A program made the position numbers and the translations under genes. From Gammaproteobacteria bacterium (GTDB lineage Bacteria; Pseudomonadota; Gammaproteobacteria; Steroidobacterales; Steroidobacteraceae): a DNA stretch of 7,740 nucleotides. Positions 6,607 to 7,740 of this stretch are shown one piece after another. The notes under the pieces were generated by a model, which was not told the origin of the DNA, did not search any database, and was given only the letters and a program-made list of their open reading frames with translations. The stretch's first letter is position 1. Each line of letters begins with the position of its first letter. The DNA lies in NCBI GenBank assembly GCA_009923475.1, contig RFTM01000070.1:1-7740 (forward strand), in the 5' to 3' direction.

Positions 6607-7425
6607 ATGTCCCTGACGATCGGTGTGCCGCGCGAGACCTTCGCCGGCGAGAAGCGCGTGGCGACCGTCCCCGAGGTGGTCGAGAAGCTCGGCAAGCTGG
6701 GTTTCAAGGTCTGCGTCGAGCAGGGGGCCGGCGAGGCCGCCAACTTCAGCGACGAGGCCTATCGGGCCGCCGGAGCCACGGTCGCAGCGTCCGCCGCGGA
6801 GCTTTATGCCGCCGCCGACGTGGTCTTCAAGGTCCGCCCGCCCACTGCCGCCGAGGCCGCCCAGCTGCGCGAGGGCGCGACCTTCATCGGCTTCGTCTGG
6901 CCCGCCCAGAACCCCGAACTGATGCAGCAGCTGGCGGCGCGCAAGGCCACCGTGCTCGCCATCGACTCCCTGCCGCGCCAGTTGTCGCGCGCCCAGAAGA
7001 TGGATGCGCTCACCTCCATGGCCGGCGTCAGCGGTTACCGCGCCGTCATCGAGGCGGCGCACGCCTTCGGCCGGCCCTTCAACGGCCAGGTCACGGCCGC
7101 CGGCAAGATCCCGCCCGCCGAGGTGTTCATCGCCGGCGCCGGCGTCGCCGGCCTCGCGGCCATCGGCGCTGCCGCCAACCTCGGCGCCATCGTGCGCGCC
7201 AACGACACCCGCGCCGAGGTCGCCGACCAGGTCACCTCGCTCGGCGGCGAGTTCGTGAAGGTCGACTACGAGGAGGAAGGCTCGGGCGGCGGCGGGGGCC
7301 AGGTGATCGCGCCGTCCTTGATGACCGTGAGGCCGCGGACGGCGTCATCCTCCATGTCGACGACGAGCCGGCCGTCCTTCGCCTTGCAGAGGTCTTCGGT
7401 GAGGCGCAGCAGGTTGTTGGAGTAG
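6607..7425 (+). CDS. pntA: NAD(P) transhydrogenase alpha subunit, 5' part, with chimeric tail
   Basis: Proton-translocating transhydrogenase alpha subunit, the NAD(H)-binding domain I that exchanges hydride between NADH and NADP+ at the inner membrane together with PntB. The family sequence is clear from MSLTIGVPRETFAGEKRVATVP through FVWPAQNPELMQ, RAQKMDALTSMAGVSGYRA and GQVTAAGKIPPAEVFIAG to the Rossmann loop GAGVAG (residues 177-182) and RANDTRAEV. It stays in register until EEEGSGGGG (about residue 229). From about 7296 the reading is no longer PntA: the last 43 or so residues come from the antisense of the rest of this gene and end at a chance stop at 7425. The frame before the junction is intact. 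As drawn, the product would lack the second half of domain I and be inactive. The missing part is on the minus strand immediately after. Confidence 0.85.
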   Translation: MSLTIGVPRETFAGEKRVATVPEVVEKLGKLGFKVCVEQGAGEAANFSDEAYRAAGATVAASAAELYAAADVVFKVRPPTAAEAAQLREGATFIGFVWPAQNPELMQQLAARKATVLAIDSLPRQLSRAQKMDALTSMAGVSGYRAVIEAAHAFGRPFNGQVTAAGKIPPAEVFIAGAGVAGLAAIGAAANLGAIVRANDTRAEVADQVTSLGGEFVKVDYEEEGSGGGGGQVIAPSLMTVRPRTASSSMSTTSRPSFALQRSSVRRSRLLE

Positions 7426-7740
7426 AGCGTCGAGGACTGGCGCGCGAGGCGGCTGGCGAGGTCGGTGTAGCCGACGATCGTGACGCCGTGGCGCACCACG
7501 GCCTCGCCCGGTACGGTGAGCTCGCAGTTGCCGCCCTGTTCGGCGGCCATGTCGACGATGACGCTGCCGGGCTTCATCGTCTGCACCATCTCGGCGGTGA
7601 TGAGCCGCGGTGCGGGCTTGCCCGGGATCAGGGCCGTCGTGATGATGATGTCGACCTCGCGGGCCTGCTGCGCGTACATCGCGCGCTGCGCTTGCTGGAA
7701 GCCTTCGCTCATGACCTTGGCGTAGCCGCCGCCGCCCGAG
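7266..7740 (-). CDS. pntA: NAD(P) transhydrogenase alpha subunit, inverted 3' part
   Basis: Read on the minus strand from the right edge, this continues the same pntA without a gap: SGGGGYAKVMSEGFQQAQ, then AREVDIIITTALIPGKPAP, GSVIVDMAAEQGGNCE, VTIVGYTDLASRLARQSS, LLRLTEDLCKAKDG and GAITWPPPPP. These are the dinucleotide-domain segments that normally follow GSGGGG in PntA. The native part runs from Tyr (7724) to the Glu codon at 7283-7281. The final PSSS-stop comes from antisense of the upstream pntA copy and is not the natural end. Joined to the plus-strand part, the gene would be about 378 residues up to that point, right for the short split-subunit alpha type. No ribosome binding site or natural start is present: ATG 7712 is an internal Met. 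It is a fragment of the neighbouring gene, not an independent one. Confidence 0.85.
   Translation of the reverse strand, partial: SGGGGYAKVMSEGFQQAQRAMYAQQAREVDIIITTALIPGKPAPRLITAEMVQTMKPGSVIVDMAAEQGGNCELTVPGEAVVRHGVTIVGYTDLASRLARQSSTLYSNNLLRLTEDLCKAKDGRLVVDMEDDAVRGLTVIKDGAITWPPPPPEPSSS
7281..7295 (+). repeat. Left arm of 15-bp inverted repeat at the pntA junction
   Basis: CTCGGGCGGCGGCGG is the exact reverse complement of 7726-7740. On plus it encodes the Ser-Gly-Gly run of PntA. The arms differ at the next inner base (G at 7296 versus the complement of G at 7725), so the arm length inward is exactly 15. Confidence 0.95.
7726..7740 (-). repeat. Right arm of 15-bp inverted repeat, at the window end
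   Basis: Reverse complement of 7281-7295. It ends exactly on the last base of the window, so whether the repeat extends further outward cannot be seen. Confidence 0.95.

Larger units (their letters stand above)
7281..7740. other. pntA: Inverted segment carrying the 3' part of pntA
   Basis: A 460-base block bounded by the 15-bp inverted repeats. Flipping it restores one continuous PntA frame with no lost or gained codon at the junction. This shows directly that the present order is an inversion relative to a normal pntA. Whether the inversion exists in cells or was made in vitro or in assembly cannot be told from the window alone. Confidence 0.85.

Noticed and set aside
6496..7062. N-terminal extension of the desaturase frame upstream of 6495
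   Set aside because: It would overlap pntA antisense and adds low-complexity sequence unlike the family; ATG 6495 gives a normal-length protein.
7266..7712. A separate gene starting at ATG 7712
   Set aside because: The methionine is an internal PntA residue (AKVMSEGF), the frame continues open upstream to the edge, and the content is exactly the missing half of the adjacent pntA.
1..7740. Integrase, invertase, transposase or CRISPR repeats that could explain the rearrangements
   Set aside because: None seen on either strand; the only repeats at the junction are the 15-bp Gly/Pro-codon inverted arms.

Overview
The window is a GC-rich (roughly 70%) bacterial segment. Protein style suggests a proteobacterium, most likely Betaproteobacteria (Burkholderiales/Rhodocyclales type): the exported NlpC/P60 hydrolase has the usual form seen there, and the transhydrogenase alpha gene is of the short, split-subunit type. 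This is an inference from sequence style, not a database result.

Layout. Positions 1-750 (minus) hold an exported NlpC/P60 peptidoglycan hydrolase whose 3' end runs off the left edge. About 107 bases separate it from a divergent, tightly packed run of plus-strand genes: an exported VOC (glyoxalase-fold) protein with a TTG start (858-1457), the remainder of an EamA/DMT permease lacking its N-terminus (about 1456-2130), an exported TRZ/ATZ-type amidohydrolase (2127-3662), an exported seven-repeat beta-propeller (3659-4921), and a 228-residue protein of unknown family (4935-5621). Two of the junctions are ATGA stop/start overlaps, so this is very probably one transcription unit. Its theme is envelope or periplasmic chemistry on an unknown substrate: three products carry export signals and a permease is, or was, among them. 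A convergent fatty-acid-hydroxylase/sterol-desaturase family membrane protein follows (5638-6495, minus), then a divergent pntA (from 6607, plus).

The most notable structure is in pntA. It reads normally to about residue 229 (position 7295). The next 148 or so codons of the same gene are present, intact and contiguous, but on the opposite strand (7740 back to 7281). The switch lies in a perfect 15-bp inverted repeat, CTCGGGCGGCGGCGG, at 7281-7295 and 7726-7740, and the second arm ends exactly at the window end. This is either a real inversion of the 3' part of pntA or a fold-back chimera made in amplification or assembly. A second apparent break is the missing N-terminus of the EamA permease just after the VOC stop codon. 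With two broken genes in under 8 kb, chimerism should be excluded before biology is inferred.

No gene-free stretch exceeds 300 bases. I saw no tRNA, rRNA, CRISPR array, insertion sequence or phage gene.
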